NCBI RefSeq assembly: GCF_000827885.1
Contig: NZ_JTKH01000020.1
Location: 1-64,000 of the forward strand
Origin: Vibrio renipiscarius
GTDB taxonomy: Bacteria > Pseudomonadota > Gammaproteobacteria > Enterobacterales > Vibrionaceae
Direction of reading: 5' to 3'
DNA length: 64,000 nucleotides
Part shown: positions 41,990 through 52,672 of the stretch, piece by piece
How positions within the stretch are numbered: the first letter of the stretch is position 1
Layout of the letters: every line of letters starts with the position of its first letter
Translations under genes and position numbers: made by a program
The notes under the pieces: generated by a model
The model's input: only the letters and a program-made list of their open reading frames with translations
Database searches by the model: none
Told to the model about the DNA's origin: nothing

Positions 41990-42480
41990 TGACTAAAGAG
42001 CACGTTAGTGTTTCACTCACCTTAGAGCGTTTATGGCAATTCAGTTTGCAGTACTACGGCGTTCATGAAGTGAAGCAAGCGTGCTTAAATTTACAGAATC
42101 AGTTCAAAGGGAATGTAAACCTGCTACTGTTACTCAAGTGGCTTGATGAACAACAAGTCACTATCGCAGAGCAGGATTGGCACAAGGTCGAAGAATGCCT
42201 TGGTCGCTCAGAGGCACTCTTGCAAAGCTATCGAGAGCTAAGACGTAAGCTCAAACAACCGCTAACCGATACACTCTATCGCGAAGCGCTGCAATTTGAG
42301 CTCCAGCTAGAAAAACAGCAACAATCGGACCTTGTCGATTGTGTTAACCAGCTCGCTTTAACTCATGCCGATGATCAACCGCTTACGCGACGCTACTGTT
42401 GTCAGTTGGGTGGAGAGCATTTGTACTCCATCTTTATCCGCCCTTTTAAACTCAATTTGGATGCAAAAGAAAGCGACTGA
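41989..42480 (+). CDS. TIGR02444 family protein
   Basis: A 163-residue protein matching the TIGR02444/DUF2390 family, which has no known function: L..LW.FSL..Y....V..ACL.LQ......VN.LLL..WL. It is mostly helical with no signal peptide. Its ATG overlaps the yheS stop codon. Confidence 0.82.
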   Translation: MTKEHVSVSLTLERLWQFSLQYYGVHEVKQACLNLQNQFKGNVNLLLLLKWLDEQQVTIAEQDWHKVEECLGRSEALLQSYRELRRKLKQPLTDTLYREALQFELQLEKQQQSDLVDCVNQLALTHADDQPLTRRYCCQLGGEHLYSIFIRPFKLNLDAKESD

Positions 42481-42485
42481 CGCCT

Positions 42486-43460
42486 ATGACTCATTTTACT
42501 GCTGCCAGCGGGATATCAAACCCGCACCTTCAAACCCTCGCACCACGCTTTATTCGTAAAAAGGCGTTGTTTGAGCCCATTTGGCAAACGCTCGATACAC
42601 TCGATGGCGACTTTCTCGATCTCGCTTGGAGTGAAGATAGCCAAAGCGATGCAGCCCAAGCAAAACCTCTGTTTGTCTTGTTCCATGGTCTTGAAGGCTG
42701 CTTCTATAGCCCTTACGCCAATGGCCTTATGAACGCCTTTGCAAAAGAAGGTTGGTTATCGGTAATGATGCATTTTCGCGGTTGCAGCGGTAAGCCCAAT
42801 CGTCTACCTCGCGCCTATCATTCTGGCGAAATTGAAGATGCGCGTTTTTTCCTAGAGTATTTAGATCAGCAATTCCCCAATCGAGTCAAAGTGGCGGTAG
42901 GTATTTCACTGGGTGGCAATATGCTGGCCAACTACTTAGCGCAATACGCGGATGACCCACTGCTCAATGCCGCCTCGATTGTGTCCGCGCCACTCGATTT
43001 ATCCGCCTGCTCTGAACGCATCGAACAAGGGTTTTCTAAAGTCTATAAAACCTATTTGTTACGATCATTAAAACGCAATGCGCTGCGTAAACATCACCTG
43101 CTAAAAGGCGAACTGGGGCTCTCTTATCAATCCATAAAACGCGTCACTAAATTGCATGATTTTGATGACTTAATCACCGCACCGCTGCATGGATTCCAAG
43201 ATGCCGAAGACTACTATCAGCGCTGTTCGGGCATTCATCGTCTACAACAAATCAAATTACCGACGCAGATCATCCACGCCAAAGACGATCCTTTTATGAC
43301 CGACGCGGTGATCCCGCATTTTGTGTTACCTGCGAACATCCATTACCGTTTATTTGAGCAAGGTGGCCACGTGGGGTTTGTGACCGGCAGTGTTATGAAG
43401 CCACGTTTTTGGCTTGAAGAGATGTTGCCTGCTTACTATCAAGCATTAAAAACGGCATAA
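42486..43460 (+). CDS. yheT: Alpha/beta hydrolase, YheT family
   Basis: A 324-residue hydrolase of the YheT/EMB8 group (COG0429). The nucleophile elbow GISLGGNML carries the catalytic serine, DDPF holds the acid and GGHVGFVTG holds the histidine. The start pattern NPHLQT is typical. The substrate is unknown. Five bases after the TIGR02444 gene, so operonic. Confidence 0.9.
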   Translation: MTHFTAASGISNPHLQTLAPRFIRKKALFEPIWQTLDTLDGDFLDLAWSEDSQSDAAQAKPLFVLFHGLEGCFYSPYANGLMNAFAKEGWLSVMMHFRGCSGKPNRLPRAYHSGEIEDARFFLEYLDQQFPNRVKVAVGISLGGNMLANYLAQYADDPLLNAASIVSAPLDLSACSERIEQGFSKVYKTYLLRSLKRNALRKHHLLKGELGLSYQSIKRVTKLHDFDDLITAPLHGFQDAEDYYQRCSGIHRLQQIKLPTQIIHAKDDPFMTDAVIPHFVLPANIHYRLFEQGGHVGFVTGSVMKPRFWLEEMLPAYYQALKTA

Positions 43461-43500
43461 TTCGCCCTCTGGTACAGCATCATAGAAGAACGAGGTATTT

Positions 43501-43713
43501 ATGATTGTTCCTTGGCAGCAAATTGCGCCCGATACATTAGAAAGTCTACTCCGCGAGTTTGTCCTACGAGAAGGCACCGATTACGGTGAATTTGAGATTT
43601 CAGTACAAGACAAAATTGACCAGGTAAAACATCAACTTGAAACTGGAGAAGCGGTTATCGTGTTCTCTGAGTTACATGAAACGGTGGATATTCAACTGCG
43701 ACAAAAGTTCTAA
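43501..43713 (+). CDS. yheU: YheU family (UPF0270) protein
   Basis: A 70-residue protein with the family start [23 protein letters not shown]. No known function. It lies 40 bases after yheT. Confidence 0.88.
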   Translation: MIVPWQQIAPDTLESLLREFVLREGTDYGEFEISVQDKIDQVKHQLETGEAVIVFSELHETVDIQLRQKF

Positions 43714-43854
43714 ACCGAAACGTGACAATAGCGTGGCTGATTCGCAAAAGTCACCTTATGTTATGAACATGCGTCAAAAGTGTAATGCTTTTCCAACAAA
43801 ACCTCGGTAGAGTTAGACTCATCACAGGAACGTTATTACTAGACAAGGTTTGTC

Positions 43855-44724
43855 ATGTCCGCAAAGCACCCAATCATTGCCGTCACTGGTTCTTCTGGCG
43901 CAGGTACCACCACCACGTCTGAAGCCTTCCGAAAAATGTTCAACATGACGGGAATCAAACCGGCATGGGTTGAAGGGGATAGCTTTCACCGCTTTACTCG
44001 CCCTGAAATGGATGTCGAAATACGCAAGGCTCGTGAGCAAGGGCGACACATCAGCTATTTTGGCCCGCAAGCCAATGACTTCCCTGGACTTGAGGCGTTC
44101 TTTCGCCAATTTGGCCAAGATGGAACAGGCAAAGTACGCCGCTATCTACACACCTTTGATGAGGCCGTTCCTTACAACCAAATGCCCGGCACATTTACGC
44201 CCTGGCAAGACTTGCCCGAAAAGAGCGACGTCTTATTTTATGAAGGCTTGCATGGCGGTGTCGTCGATGGCAATACGAATGTCGCACAACATGTCGATTT
44301 TTTGATTGGCATGGTTCCCATCGTCAATCTGGAATGGATCCAAAAATTTGTTCGCGACACCCGTGACAGAGGCCACTCAAAAGAAGCCGTCATGGATTCC
44401 ATTGTTCGCTCAATGGACGATTACCTCAATTACATTACTCCGCAATTTTCCCGCACCCACATCAATTTTCAGCGCGTTCCAACCGTCGACACTTCAAATC
44501 CGCTGGATGCCAAAGGCATTCCTAGCCTTGATGAAAGCTTTGTTGTTATCCGTTTACGTGGCTTCAAAAAGGTCGACTATCCGTACTTACTGGCCATGAT
44601 TGATGGTTCATTTATGTCACGCCACAACACACTTGTCGTGCCAGGAGGGAAAATGAGCTTTGCGATGGAATTAATCGTTCGGCCAATCTTGCAGCAGTTA
44701 ATCGAAACGGGGAAAATTGGTTAA
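43855..44724 (+). CDS. prkB: Phosphoribulokinase-like protein PrkB
   Basis: A 289-residue P-loop kinase with GSSGAGTTTTSEAF (about 11-24), similar to proteobacterial phosphoribulokinase: DSFHRFTRPEM, FYEGLHGG. No Calvin-cycle gene is present, so the reaction with ribulose 5-phosphate is a family-level statement and the physiological role is unknown. The conserved position is between yheU and crp. Confidence 0.9.
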   Translation: MSAKHPIIAVTGSSGAGTTTTSEAFRKMFNMTGIKPAWVEGDSFHRFTRPEMDVEIRKAREQGRHISYFGPQANDFPGLEAFFRQFGQDGTGKVRRYLHTFDEAVPYNQMPGTFTPWQDLPEKSDVLFYEGLHGGVVDGNTNVAQHVDFLIGMVPIVNLEWIQKFVRDTRDRGHSKEAVMDSIVRSMDDYLNYITPQFSRTHINFQRVPTVDTSNPLDAKGIPSLDESFVVIRLRGFKKVDYPYLLAMIDGSFMSRHNTLVVPGGKMSFAMELIVRPILQQLIETGKIG

Positions 44725-44754
44725 AACTCAGGTGTAGAACACGATTACTTTTCA

Positions 44755-44776
44755 TACCGTGATCATGTGCACGTTT
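44755..44776 (+). promoter_or_regulatory. Putative CRP site upstream of crp
   Basis: GTGATC then GCAC followed by TTT fits 14 of 22 positions of the CRP consensus, with one change in the right half-site. It lies about 190 bases upstream of crp and suggests autoregulation, as in E. coli. Confidence 0.5.
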
Positions 44777-44966
44777 TTGCTTAGCAAATCCGTGGATGGA
44801 CCCGATTAAAATCAAGAAATCGATCCTGAAACAGGATACTATTTGTAACCGAAACACATGATAGCTTGCAGCACTATTTGAGTGCTCATAGCCTAGTTTT
44901 CCCGACTTCGGGCCCAGCTAAATTATGGAAAGCAGCAAGCGTACCCTGCAGAGGAAGTGAGATATT

Positions 44967-45599
44967 ATGGTTCTAGGTAAACCTCAAACCGATCCAACAT
45001 TAGAGTGGTTCCTTTCACACTGTCATATTCATAAGTACCCATCAAAAAGCACGCTGATTCACGCGGGCGAAAAAGCAGAAACTTTGTACTACATTGTTAA
45101 AGGTTCTGTTGCTGTACTTATTAAAGATGAAGAAGGTAAGGAGATGATCCTTTCTTACCTAAACCAAGGTGATTTCATCGGTGAGCTTGGTCTATTTGAA
45201 GAAGATCAAGAGCGTACCGCTTGGGTTCGTGCTAAATCTCCTTGTGAAGTAGCAGAAATTTCATTCAAGAAATTCCGCCAGTTGATTCAAGTTAACCCTG
45301 ATATTCTAATGCGTCTGTCTTCACAGATGGCTCGTCGCCTTCAAGTGACTAGCCAAAAAGTAGGCGACCTAGCCTTCCTAGACGTAACTGGCCGTATTGC
45401 TCAAACGCTACTTAACCTAGCAAAACAACCTGATGCGATGACTCACCCAGACGGTATGCAAATCAAAATCACTCGTCAAGAAATCGGCCAAATTGTTGGC
45501 TGTTCTCGTGAGACCGTTGGTCGTATCTTGAAAATGCTAGAAGAGCAGAACCTAATCTCTGCTCACGGTAAGACTATCGTTGTATACGGTACGCGTTAA
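44967..45599 (+). CDS. crp: cAMP receptor protein (Crp)
   Basis: Global carbon-catabolite regulator of 210 residues. The cAMP domain contains [20 protein letters not shown] and the phosphate-binding arginine. The C-helix is followed by the DNA-recognition helix within [21 protein letters not shown], identical in key residues to E. coli Crp. AGGAAG precedes the ATG. The predicted targets include the amidohydrolase promoter at 31548. Confidence 0.98.
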   Translation: MVLGKPQTDPTLEWFLSHCHIHKYPSKSTLIHAGEKAETLYYIVKGSVAVLIKDEEGKEMILSYLNQGDFIGELGLFEEDQERTAWVRAKSPCEVAEISFKKFRQLIQVNPDILMRLSSQMARRLQVTSQKVGDLAFLDVTGRIAQTLLNLAKQPDAMTHPDGMQIKITRQEIGQIVGCSRETVGRILKMLEEQNLISAHGKTIVVYGTR

Positions 45600-45624
45600 T
45601 TCAATGTGAATTAAACACCGATTT

Positions 45625-45653
45625 AAAAAGCCACCGCTTCGGTGGCTTTTTTT
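45625..45653 (+). terminator. Terminator after crp
   Basis: AAAAGCCACC and GGTGGCTTTT form the stem around a GCTTC-type loop and run into seven T bases. Confidence 0.9.
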
Positions 45654-45667
45654 GTTTTTCACTGTCG

Positions 45668-46465
45668 TTATCGTGAATTATCCGTACTCTCAAAGATCTT
45701 ATCTGCCGACGCCGCAACAAAGCCGCTATACAACATGCCATTGGGCATTGGGTATCGCTTGGCAAATTCATAAAACCCACCCGGCAATAACACAACACCA
45801 TCATCAAACTCAACTTGGACTTTATCTGCCATCGTTGAAGACTGCTCGAGTAATACTTCAGGTGAACCTTTTACTTCACCACCGGCCTGATTAATCAAAA
45901 AGCCCGCCGCAGAGAGATGATCATTTACCTGTTGCACCTCATCAAACTGCTCAAGCTGATTCACGTTCACCGTAAAGTGATTCGCTCCATAACCGTGCGC
46001 TGCAAGCCAGGCAGCATACTCGCTCTCTTCGGCCAACAATAAATACTCATTATGGCTTAGTTGCCAAGGCCGGCCAGCCGATAGAAAATCATCGCCTTGC
46101 ATCTCTTGTTGGCTAACTTGCGCCACTAACTGCGTCACGATGTGTTGTAACCTTGGTGAACATTGCTCAACCCTCAGTTCGCTAATGAACACTTTAGGTT
46201 GTGTCGCGTCTGGATGCTCATAATGCTTGGCCACTAATTTTTTACTTTCAAAGATATAGTCACCCGCGTCTTGATAACCCAAATCAATAAAGGGTTGCGC
46301 TAAGACTTCAAGACTCACGGGGTCAAGATTGAAAGTGCGTAAGGCAATATGATCGTTAATCAATGGCTCACTTTGCTGCAAAAGTTTATGTATGTTGCCC
46401 GCAGAAGGACATAGGCGATCAATATAGTCATTCCATAACGATTCAAACAGTCGATCTGGCGTCAT
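45668..46465 (-). CDS. DUF1338 family protein (HglS-like dioxygenase fold)
   Basis: A 265-residue protein of the short DUF1338 class (DHIALRTFN, NHFTVNV, EVKGSP, GGFYEFAKRYP), with His and Glu residues placed like the metal ligands of 2-oxoadipate dioxygenase/decarboxylase relatives. The substrate is unknown. It lies downstream of astD but a terminator intervenes (46530-46560). The conserved position in Vibrio suggests an amino-acid catabolism link. Confidence 0.82.
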   Translation of the reverse strand: MTPDRLFESLWNDYIDRLCPSAGNIHKLLQQSEPLINDHIALRTFNLDPVSLEVLAQPFIDLGYQDAGDYIFESKKLVAKHYEHPDATQPKVFISELRVEQCSPRLQHIVTQLVAQVSQQEMQGDDFLSAGRPWQLSHNEYLLLAEESEYAAWLAAHGYGANHFTVNVNQLEQFDEVQQVNDHLSAAGFLINQAGGEVKGSPEVLLEQSSTMADKVQVEFDDGVVLLPGGFYEFAKRYPMPNGMLYSGFVAASADKIFESTDNSR

Positions 46466-46529
46466 GATGCCTCCTTGGCATTGTTTTTATCTCTGTATTC
46501 TCAGTTAGGATTATTAGTGTAGTTAAAGA

Positions 46530-46560
46530 AAAGGCCAGTGGAGCAATTTCTCTGGCCTTT
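46530..46560 (-). terminator. Terminator after astD
   Basis: AAAGGCCAG and CTGGCCTTT pair around a 13-base loop and are followed by T-rich sequence on the minus strand. It lies between astD and the DUF1338 gene. Confidence 0.75.
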
Positions 46561-46575
46561 CTTTTCTCGTGGATT

Positions 46576-48033
46576 TTAGAGGGATAATCCGGGACTCAAC
46601 GTCTCTGGTAATTCGGTTTCTCGCCCCTCGATGGACGCCATAGGATAAGCGCAGTAATCCGCCGCATAGTAGGCACTTGGCCTTAAGTTACCCGATGCAC
46701 CAGGCCCGCCAAATGGCGCATCACCGCTGGCTCCCGTTAATGGGCGGTTTCGATTTACAATACCCGCTCGGATGTGGTCAACAAAATACGCCCACTCGCT
46801 GTCTTGGGTCGTCACGAGACCAGCCGATAAACCAAACCGAGTCTCATTGGCTAATTCAACCGCCTGTTCAAATGTTTGATAACGAATGACTTGCAGTAAT
46901 GGGCCAAAATATTCTTCATCAGGCAGTTCACGAATAGCGCTCACATCAATGATACCTGGAGAGACAAACGCCGCTTTTCCCGCCTTTGCTTCAAGCAGGC
47001 TTTGCCCCCCTAATGATTGCAAATGCGCCTGAGCGGCTAAAATACCTTGTGCAGCCTCGAGTGAAATTTGTGGCCCCATAAAGGGTGCAGGTGTGGCAAA
47101 GGGATCCCCCATAACGATGTTTTTCGTCGCACGCAGTAACTTAGCCAGCAGCACATCACCGTTGTCACCTGGTGGCAAATAAAGCCGACGTGCGCAGGTG
47201 CATCGCTGCCCTGCACTAATAAAAGCGGATTGGATGATGGTGTACACCGCCGCATCCACGTCCCCGTAATGAGGCGATATCACCAGCGGGTTATTACCGC
47301 CCATTTCTAGAGCCAACATTTTATCGGGCTGGCCAGCAAACTGGCGATGTAGAAGGTGCCCCGTATTCGCGCTGCCGGTAAATAACAAGCCATCAATGCC
47401 TTTGGACTCGGCTAAAGCGACGCCCGTTGCTCGCCCCCCTTGCACTAAGTTGATCACTCCGTCCGGTACACCCGCTTGTTGCCACAGCTTTATTGCAAGC
47501 TCGCCCATCACCGGAGTTTGCTCTGACGGTTTGAAGACCACGACATTACCCGCCAACAAAGCGGGGACGATGTGACCATTCGGTAGGTGCGCAGGAAAAT
47601 TATACGGACCAAATACGGCCATAACGCCCAGCGGTCGGTGGCGCAAAACGATTTGATTCCCCGCCGCCTCGCGCTGCTTCTGCCCTGTTCGCTCATGATA
47701 AGCCGCGATGGATAAGGCAACCTTGCCCGCCATCGCGGCCGCTTCGGTACGTGCTTCCCACATCGGTTTGCCGGTTTCTTTGGCGATCACTTCCGCAATC
47801 GACTCCGCCTGCTGCTTAACCAACTCAGCAAAACGCAGTACCAGCGCTTCACGCTCAGCAAAGGTTGTTTTTTTCCAGGTCAGAAAGGCACTGTGAGCAG
47901 CAGCGACCGCGGCATCGACTTGCGCCACACTGGCACTGTCGCTTTGCCAAATTACCTCATCGTTATAAGGGCTGATGGAATTCATCGGTTCACCCTGCCC
48001 GACCACCCATTCTCCTGCGATCCACTGTGACAT
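46576..48033 (-). CDS. astD: Succinylglutamate semialdehyde dehydrogenase
   Basis: NAD-dependent oxidation of N-succinylglutamate semialdehyde in arginine succinyltransferase degradation. It has 485 residues with the aldehyde-dehydrogenase motifs [35 protein letters not shown] (catalytic Glu region) and [11 protein letters not shown] (catalytic Cys). The second ATG, at 48033, is used because AGGA lies six bases from it. It is downstream of astA. Confidence 0.94.
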   Translation of the reverse strand: MSQWIAGEWVVGQGEPMNSISPYNDEVIWQSDSASVAQVDAAVAAAHSAFLTWKKTTFAEREALVLRFAELVKQQAESIAEVIAKETGKPMWEARTEAAAMAGKVALSIAAYHERTGQKQREAAGNQIVLRHRPLGVMAVFGPYNFPAHLPNGHIVPALLAGNVVVFKPSEQTPVMGELAIKLWQQAGVPDGVINLVQGGRATGVALAESKGIDGLLFTGSANTGHLLHRQFAGQPDKMLALEMGGNNPLVISPHYGDVDAAVYTIIQSAFISAGQRCTCARRLYLPPGDNGDVLLAKLLRATKNIVMGDPFATPAPFMGPQISLEAAQGILAAQAHLQSLGGQSLLEAKAGKAAFVSPGIIDVSAIRELPDEEYFGPLLQVIRYQTFEQAVELANETRFGLSAGLVTTQDSEWAYFVDHIRAGIVNRNRPLTGASGDAPFGGPGASGNLRPSAYYAADYCAYPMASIEGRETELPETLSPGLSL

Positions 48034-48084
48034 AATCATTCCTTTTCAGTTTATGATCCGTTATCCAATAAGAGCCCGTGATCG

Positions 48085-49104
48085 TTACAGAGGCAACAAT
48101 CGAACGTTATCGCCTTGCTTCACTTGCAGAGCTTCCGCCACGTCATTCGTTATGATCACCGTATCGCTTGCTTGATCAAACGCCGCTTTCACCGCCACAG
48201 CACGAAAATCTTCAAACAAGGTATTACTGATCAGAAAATCTTGTGAACTGGCATGGTCGGCGATATGCACTTTTCCGCGAAACGAATGACGCACCGATTC
48301 GATATTTTCTCGATCACACTCCACGCTAGGGCCACCATCAAAAATGTCGACATAATTACGGCAGGTGAAACCTTCTTTTTCTAATAAGCGTAAGGCGGGC
48401 TTGGTGTTGTCGTGCACCTGACCGATTACCGCTTGTGCTTCTTTACTCAGTAAATTGACGTAGATCGGCAGCTTTGGCATCAGGTCGGCAATGAAACCCT
48501 TTTTGCCAATCCCAGTAAGATAATCGGCTAAGGTAAATTCTATCGAAAAGAAGTGTTCTTGCAGCCATTGCCAGAAGGGAGAATTCCCCTCTTCGTCGGA
48601 CACACCACGCATTTCAGCAAATACCGTTTTAGAAAAACGATGTGGGTGCTCTGCCATCATCAGAAAACGGCATTTCGACATCAATCGGCCATTATTGCCG
48701 CCACGAAATTTAGGGCGTAAGAACAAGGTGCAGATTTCACTGCAACCTGTGTAGTTATTGCCGAAGGTCAACAGCTTAACTACATTGTTAACACCGAGTT
48801 TGGGAGAGGAATGAACAATCGTACTAATGTGATAAGAATAAAAAGGCACATCCCAACCAATGGCAGCCTCAATGCCGGTGCAACCAGCCACTTCTCCGCT
48901 ATCACGGTCAAAGCCAACCATCAGGTAACCTTCATCACCCGGTGCCGTCACATTCGGTTTAGCAAAACTGTATTCAGAGTGAGTAATTCGATTAGTCAGC
49001 AGTTCTTCATTCACCGGCAGTGAGGTGAAACCGTGACCGGATTCCACCGCACAGGCATGAAGCGCATCATAATCTGACATTGAGATAGGACGAACAACCA
49101 GCAT
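48085..49104 (-). CDS. astA: Arginine N-succinyltransferase
   Basis: Transfers succinyl from succinyl-CoA to arginine, the first step of the AST pathway. It has 339 residues starting MLVVRPISMSDYDALHACAV, with GLTSLP-like (GHGFTSLPVNEELL) and LRPKFRGGNNGRLMSKCRFL, family hallmarks. The inner ATG at 49104 is spaced better from AGGAGG than the one at 49110. Confidence 0.95.
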   Translation of the reverse strand: MLVVRPISMSDYDALHACAVESGHGFTSLPVNEELLTNRITHSEYSFAKPNVTAPGDEGYLMVGFDRDSGEVAGCTGIEAAIGWDVPFYSYHISTIVHSSPKLGVNNVVKLLTFGNNYTGCSEICTLFLRPKFRGGNNGRLMSKCRFLMMAEHPHRFSKTVFAEMRGVSDEEGNSPFWQWLQEHFFSIEFTLADYLTGIGKKGFIADLMPKLPIYVNLLSKEAQAVIGQVHDNTKPALRLLEKEGFTCRNYVDIFDGGPSVECDRENIESVRHSFRGKVHIADHASSQDFLISNTLFEDFRAVAVKAAFDQASDTVIITNDVAEALQVKQGDNVRLLPL

Positions 49105-49164
49105 CGACATTCCCTCCTGATGCTTGTGAGGTTAGCCAGATGGCCAACCTCATCTATTGCGATA

Positions 49165-50379
49165 TTATTGAGCGAGTGAAGCAATCGCCTTCTCCAGCTT
49201 TTCTAATCCTTGAGCAATATCTTGATGACTAATCACCAGTGACGGCGTGAAACGTACCACGTTTGGCCCCGCCACCAACACCATCAATCCTTGTTCACCG
49301 GCGGCGACGAGCACATCACGAGCTCGGCCTTGCCACTGCTCGTTGAGCGCAGCACCAAGGAGTAACCCCTTGCCACGAATCTCGCTAAAGATGGCGTACT
49401 TATCATTAATTTTAGCCAATCCCTGACGAAATAACGCTTCACGTTCCGCCACACCCGCCAACGTTTCAGGTTGGCTAACCACATCCACGACCGCTTCCGC
49501 CACGGCACAAGCCAGCGGATTGCCCCCATAGGTTGAACCATGAGTGCCGACTTTAAGATGCTCAGCCAGTTTATTGGTTGTCAGCATTGCGCCAATCGGA
49601 AAACCGCCGCCAAGCGACTTTGCTGTGCTCAAAATATCGGGCGTGATTCCTAACCCTTGGTAAGCGTAAAAATGCCCTGTGCGTCCATTACCGGTTTGCA
49701 CTTCATCAAAAATCAGGAGAGCATTATGCTGCTGGCATACTTCACGAACCGCTTGAATGAACTCATCGCTCGGTTCAATAATGCCACCTTCTCCCTGCAA
49801 AGGCTCCATCATGATCGCACAAGTACGCCCAGATACATGCTGACGTAACGCTTCCACATCGTTGTAGGGTAAGTGCGTAATATCGCCGGGTTTTGGGCCA
49901 AATCCATCCGAATAGGCTTCTTGTCCGCCCACTGTAACCGTGAAGAAAGTACGGCCATGAAAGCCCTGTTTGAATGCGATAATTTCTGATTTTTCTGCGC
50001 CGTAGACATCCGCAGAATAGCGACGAGCCAATTTCAAGGCCGCTTCATTCGCTTCGGCGCCAGAGTTGGCAAAGAAGACTTTGTCGGCAAAGCATAAATC
50101 CGTTAGCTTTTTCGCTAAACGCAGCGCAGGCTCATTCGTCATGACATTACTAAGATGCCACAATTTTTGTCCTTGCTCCGTCAATGCCGCCACCATTGCT
50201 GGGTGGCAATGACCTAAACAACTCACCGCAATACCGCCGGCAAAATCGATATATTCGTTACATTCTTGATCCCAAACGCGACTGCCCTCACCTTTTACAG
50301 GGATCATCTCCATCGGGCTATAACAAGGCACCATCACCTCATCAAACCAACCACGTTGCACTTTCATCTCTTCCATCAT
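49165..50379 (-). CDS. argD: Acetylornithine/succinylornithine aminotransferase
   Basis: PLP-dependent aminotransferase of 404 residues. The PLP lysine lies in [17 protein letters not shown], and [12 protein letters not shown] and [15 protein letters not shown] are family motifs. In this position (with astA and astD) it is expected to act as AstC on succinylornithine, but Vibrio ArgD can also serve arginine synthesis. ATG codons at 50379 and 50376 lie near AAGGA. Likely ArgR-controlled. Confidence 0.93.
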   Translation of the reverse strand: MMEEMKVQRGWFDEVMVPCYSPMEMIPVKGEGSRVWDQECNEYIDFAGGIAVSCLGHCHPAMVAALTEQGQKLWHLSNVMTNEPALRLAKKLTDLCFADKVFFANSGAEANEAALKLARRYSADVYGAEKSEIIAFKQGFHGRTFFTVTVGGQEAYSDGFGPKPGDITHLPYNDVEALRQHVSGRTCAIMMEPLQGEGGIIEPSDEFIQAVREVCQQHNALLIFDEVQTGNGRTGHFYAYQGLGITPDILSTAKSLGGGFPIGAMLTTNKLAEHLKVGTHGSTYGGNPLACAVAEAVVDVVSQPETLAGVAEREALFRQGLAKINDKYAIFSEIRGKGLLLGAALNEQWQGRARDVLVAAGEQGLMVLVAGPNVVRFTPSLVISHQDIAQGLEKLEKAIASLAQ

Positions 50380-50815
50380 CGTACATTCCTTCTCCACGAC
50401 CGTGTGCCAATACAGGTTCGCCTAGCGACTCTTACTACTATCAATAAGTATAGAAATAAGTATTTATATTGCACATCGACTCACACAGCATAGTATTTAC
50501 ATTTAATTAACCATTTCAATAGTGATTTATTCTTTCTTACCACCACTGGGAATATAAAAAAGCACTAAAGATGATTAAATATTCAATTTAGATAAGAGCA
50601 CTTTTCTCGCACCATTGCCATAGATATTTTATTTAGCGATGAATAAAGTACTGAGAGTTGAAGACTAAGAGATTTTCAAAATGCACAGACGCATAAAAAC
50701 GCACAAAAGGCATTATTGTGATGGTAGGAATGAATGTTAAGAAAGGTGATCCATCACTGTATTCGGTCGTCATAATAAAACGATGGAATCAGTGCATAGA
50801 AAGGTGGTGCGTAAA
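50380..50815. other. Gene-free region between pabA and the argD/ast operon
   Basis: AT-rich, about 430 bases, without a credible gene. It must hold the end of the pabA transcript and the ast promoter. Only one feature stands out: an ArgR-like palindrome at 50572-50585. Confidence 0.6.
50572..50585. promoter_or_regulatory. Possible ArgR box
   Basis: TGATTAAATATTCA agrees with the ArgR box consensus (TGAAT..AT..ATTCA-like) at most positions. It stands alone; ArgR boxes usually come in tandem, so support is moderate at best. Confidence 0.35.
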
Positions 50816-51394
50816 CTAGCGAGAAAGAAAATTGGCTAAGAGTTGATGCCCTTGCTCCGTCTTAATCGATTCAGGGTGAAATTGAACCGCATCAATGGGT
50901 AAGGTTTTATGTTGGTAGCCCATGATCTCATCCATTGTCCCGTCGTCACACTCTGTCCAAGCGGTTAATTCAAAACACTCCGGTAGCGAGTCCTTCTGAA
51001 CAACAAGAGAGTGGTAACGCGTCACGGTCAACGGGTTATTGAGATCTTTAAATACACTACGTCCGGTGTGGCGAATTGGAGAGGTTTTTCCATGCATCAC
51101 TTGTCGTGCTCGCACCACTTCTGCACCGAATACCTGCGCAATGGCTTGATGACCAAGACAAACGCCTAAAATTGGCAGTTTACCGGCAAAGTGTTCAATC
51201 GCGGCTAATGAGATGCCCGCTTCGTTGGGCGTGCATGGCCCAGGAGAAATAACGAGATGCGTGGGTTGCAGCGCTTCAATGCCTGCTAAATCAATTTTAT
51301 CGTTTCGCACCACCTGTACTTCAGCGCCAAGTTCGCAAAAATATTGATATAGGTTATAGGTAAACGAATCGTAGTTATCGATGATCAGCAACAT
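50816..51394 (-). CDS. pabA: Glutamine amidotransferase of aminodeoxychorismate/anthranilate synthase
   Basis: Supplies ammonia for 4-amino-4-deoxychorismate (folate) or anthranilate synthesis. It has 192 residues starting [20 protein letters not shown]. The triad regions are [11 protein letters not shown] (Cys) and AVQFHPES (His, with Glu two residues on). An upstream GTG at 51415 is not supported. Stand-alone location after trpS and similarity favour pabA over trpG, though the two are close relatives. Confidence 0.9.
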   Translation of the reverse strand: MLLIIDNYDSFTYNLYQYFCELGAEVQVVRNDKIDLAGIEALQPTHLVISPGPCTPNEAGISLAAIEHFAGKLPILGVCLGHQAIAQVFGAEVVRARQVMHGKTSPIRHTGRSVFKDLNNPLTVTRYHSLVVQKDSLPECFELTAWTECDDGTMDEIMGYQHKTLPIDAVQFHPESIKTEQGHQLLANFLSR

Positions 51395-51523
51395 AACAGA
51401 AATACAGCTCTCCACTTATTGGAGGCGTATTGTGCAATAGTGCGCCACAAAGGCAAAGGAAAAGTTGTGCTTGCCCCCTTAAGATCGAGAGCGTCAAAGC
51501 GTATTTTAAATGACCGCTTCAAT

Positions 51524-51548
51524 AAAAAAGGCCAGCAATAGGCTGGCC
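51524..51548 (-). terminator. Terminator after trpS
   Basis: GGCCAGC and GCTGGCC pair around AATAG. Six A before the stem give a T-run on the minus strand. Confidence 0.88.
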
Positions 51549-51581
51549 TCAATCATGAATGCTTGATGATGTTATATCGGC

Positions 51582-52598
51582 CTATGGGCGAGTAACGAAA
51601 CCAACCGCTTCATACACTTTCTTCAATGTCACCGCCGCGCGAGCAGAGGCCTTTTCAGCACCTTGCTTCATCACTTGATCCATATATGCACGATCCGCAC
51701 GAATACGGTGGTATTCCGCTTGAATAGGCTCCAGCATCGTAACGAGTGCTTCGCCCACATCTTTCTTAAATGGACCGTACATTTCTACGCCTTGGTATTT
51801 CGCTTCAATTTCAGTAAAGCTCATACCGGTTGCCGCAGAGTACAGGCTCATCAAGTTAGAGATACCCGCTTTGTTTTCCCAATCGCTGGCAATGCGTGGT
51901 GGGGTTTCAGCATCCGTTTGCGCTTTGTTGATCTTCTTAAGAATCGACTTAGGATCTTCAAGCAAAGTGATCACGTTCTTACGGTTATCATCTGACTTCG
52001 ACATCTTCTTCGTCGCATCTTGCAGGCTCATTACACGTGCATTCACTTGTGGAATGTACGGTTCTGGCACTTGGAAGATCGGCGCTTCTGGGCAGTAGAT
52101 GTTGTTAAAACGCGTCGCGATATCACGCGCTAACTCTAGATGCTGCTTCTGGTCGTTGCCCACTGGCACTTGATGCGCGCCGTACAACAGAATGTCCGCA
52201 GCCATTAGGACTGGATAACCAAATAGGCCAGCATTAACATCGTTCGCATAACGCGCTGACTTATCTTTAAACTGAGTCATACGGCTCAGTTCGCCCATTT
52301 GGGTGTAGCAGTTAAGAAGCCAACCAAGTTGAGCATGCTCTGGTACATGTGACTGAACAAATAGCGTGCTCTTCTGTGGATCAACACCAACAGCAAGACA
52401 GATTGCTAATGCGTCTAACGTTGCTTCATGCAAAGCTTTCGGGTCTTGACGAACCGTAATCGCATGAAGGTCAACCACGCAGTATTGGCAATCGTAATCA
52501 TCTTGCATCTGTTGCCATTGACGTAGAGCACCCAAGTAGTTACCGATACTTAGTTCACCTGATGGTTGAACGCCACTCAATACGATGGGCTTGCTCAT
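51582..52598 (-). CDS. trpS: Tryptophanyl-tRNA synthetase
   Basis: Charges tRNA-Trp. A 338-residue class I synthetase with [13 protein letters not shown] (HIGH-like) and KKMSKSDDN (KMSKS). AAGGA precedes the ATG. It closes the dam cluster, but a T-rich hairpin upstream (52636-52672) may control it separately. Confidence 0.97.
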   Translation of the reverse strand: MSKPIVLSGVQPSGELSIGNYLGALRQWQQMQDDYDCQYCVVDLHAITVRQDPKALHEATLDALAICLAVGVDPQKSTLFVQSHVPEHAQLGWLLNCYTQMGELSRMTQFKDKSARYANDVNAGLFGYPVLMAADILLYGAHQVPVGNDQKQHLELARDIATRFNNIYCPEAPIFQVPEPYIPQVNARVMSLQDATKKMSKSDDNRKNVITLLEDPKSILKKINKAQTDAETPPRIASDWENKAGISNLMSLYSAATGMSFTEIEAKYQGVEMYGPFKKDVGEALVTMLEPIQAEYHRIRADRAYMDQVMKQGAEKASARAAVTLKKVYEAVGFVTRP

Positions 52599-52635
52599 GG
52601 ATGGATTCCTTTGAATTCTTAATTAGATAAAATAG

Positions 52636-52672
52636 AAAAAACCGCCTTATTTCTCATTAGGTTAATGGCGGT
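52636..52672 (-). terminator. Terminator-like hairpin between gph and trpS
   Basis: On the minus strand ACCGCC and GGCGGT form a 6-bp GC-rich stem around a 20-base loop, followed by T bases, ending only about 37 bases before the trpS start. It is either a terminator for gph with readthrough into trpS or a trpS attenuator. Confidence 0.5.
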
